From: Chitinophagaceae bacterium UBA2467
GTDB taxonomy: Bacteria > Bacteroidota > Bacteroidia > Chitinophagales > Chitinophagaceae
NCBI GenBank assembly: GCA_002342205.1
Contig: DDPN01000038.1
Coordinates: 3,351 to 10,826, forward strand
Length of the DNA stretch: 7,476 nucleotides
Reading direction: 5' to 3'
In this document: piece after piece, positions 6,938 to 7,476 of the stretch
Position numbering within the stretch: the first letter of the stretch is position 1
Layout of the letters: the number at the start of each line of letters is the position of its first letter
Program-made: the position numbers and the translations under genes
Notes under the pieces: model-generated
What the model was told of the DNA's origin: nothing
Seen by the model: only the letters and a program-made list of their open reading frames with translations
The model's database searches: none

Positions 6938-7476
6938 ATGGCCACTGGCAAGAAAAATATAAATTTTCTACTTGATACGCGTGAAAATGGAATTTTGGGC
7001 CAATATAAAAATTGGTTTTTGGATTATGCTTCCTATGTGATTTTGGAACGTGCTGTACCGGCTGTAGAAGATGGATTAAAGCCAGTTCAACGTCGCATCC
7101 TGCATGCGATGAAAGAAATGGATGATGGGCGTTTTAATAAGGTTGCCAATGTAATTGGGCAAGCCATGCAGTATCATCCACATGGTGATGCAAGTATCGG
7201 TGATGCTTTGGTTAATCTTGGACAGAAGGATCTTTTAATTGATACACAGGGAAATTGGGGTGATGTAAGGACGGGGGATGATGCAGCGGCATCCCGATAT
7301 ATTGAGGCACGCTTAAGCAAATTTGCCCTTGAAGTTGCTTTTAACCCCAAAACAACGGATTGGCAATTGAGTTATGATGGAAGAAAAAATGAACCTGTAA
7401 CGCTTCCAATGAAATTCCCCCTACTATTGGCGCAAGGGGCCGATGGAATAGCAGTGGGGCTCTCTACAAAAATATT
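6938..7476 (+). CDS. parC: DNA topoisomerase IV subunit A (ParC), 5' part, cut by window end
   Basis: This is the DNA breakage-reunion subunit of topoisomerase IV. Translation from ATG 6938 gives 179 complete codons (MATGKKNINF...) and runs open off the window end; the full family protein is usually over 800 residues. The winged-helix/tower start is plain: NWFLDYASYVILERAVPAVE (25-44), then DGLKPVQRRILHAM (45-58). HPHGD lies at 80-84, LIDTQGNWGD at 100-109, and the catalytic R120-Y121 in AASRYIEARL (117-126), where Tyr attaches covalently to DNA. Later GAMGIAVG-type residues appear as QGADGIAVGLSTKI (166-179). The sequence reads as Bacteroidota ParC rather than GyrA (YKNWFLDYASYVILERAVPAVEDG in place of the GyrA-type YIDYSMSVIVSRALPDVRDG). 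A purine-rich AAAGAAG lies just before the ATG but is not a standard Shine-Dalgarno. It is the last visible gene of the parE-led unit. Confidence 0.94.
   Translation, partial: MATGKKNINFLLDTRENGILGQYKNWFLDYASYVILERAVPAVEDGLKPVQRRILHAMKEMDDGRFNKVANVIGQAMQYHPHGDASIGDALVNLGQKDLLIDTQGNWGDVRTGDDAAASRYIEARLSKFALEVAFNPKTTDWQLSYDGRKNEPVTLPMKFPLLLAQGADGIAVGLSTKI

Overview
The window looks like ordinary chromosomal DNA of a member of the Bacteroidota, most likely a Chitinophagaceae/Sphingobacteriia-type bacterium. This is inferred from the protein families: the SMC C-terminal head, the short topoisomerase IV B subunit with an EGDSASG toprim motif, and a ParC with the HPHGDASIGD active-site region all read like Bacteroidota versions. 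The DNA is AT-rich, no gene has a convincing Shine-Dalgarno sequence, and a Bacteroidota-type -7 element (TAnnTTTG) lies just upstream of parE. The family placement within the phylum is a guess from memory of similar proteins.

Layout: six genes, all on the + strand and densely packed. (1) 1-2721 is the 3' three-quarters of smc, the chromosome condensin ATPase; its N-terminal ATPase lobe lies outside the window. (2) 2737-3324 is a small, probably exported peroxiredoxin/thioredoxin-fold protein. (3) After a 65-base gap with a candidate promoter, 3390-5285 is parE (topoisomerase IV subunit B). (4) 5296-6087 is a class I SAM-dependent methyltransferase. (5) 6087-6926, overlapping the methyltransferase stop by one base, is a DUF1835/DUF3658 protein of unknown function. 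(6) 6938-7476 is the 5' end of parC (topoisomerase IV subunit A), cut by the window end.

The theme is chromosome organisation and segregation. SMC compacts and resolves sister chromosomes, and ParE with ParC forms the heterotetramer that decatenates them. The most notable arrangement is that the two topoisomerase IV subunits are separated by a methyltransferase and a DUF1835/DUF3658 gene in what looks like one transcription unit (gaps of 10, -1 and 11 bases). This suggests, but does not show, a functional or expression link. I see no mobile element, CRISPR array, RNA gene, phage gene or clear defence system, and no strong evidence of a wholly new system. There is no gene-free stretch longer than about 65 bases.
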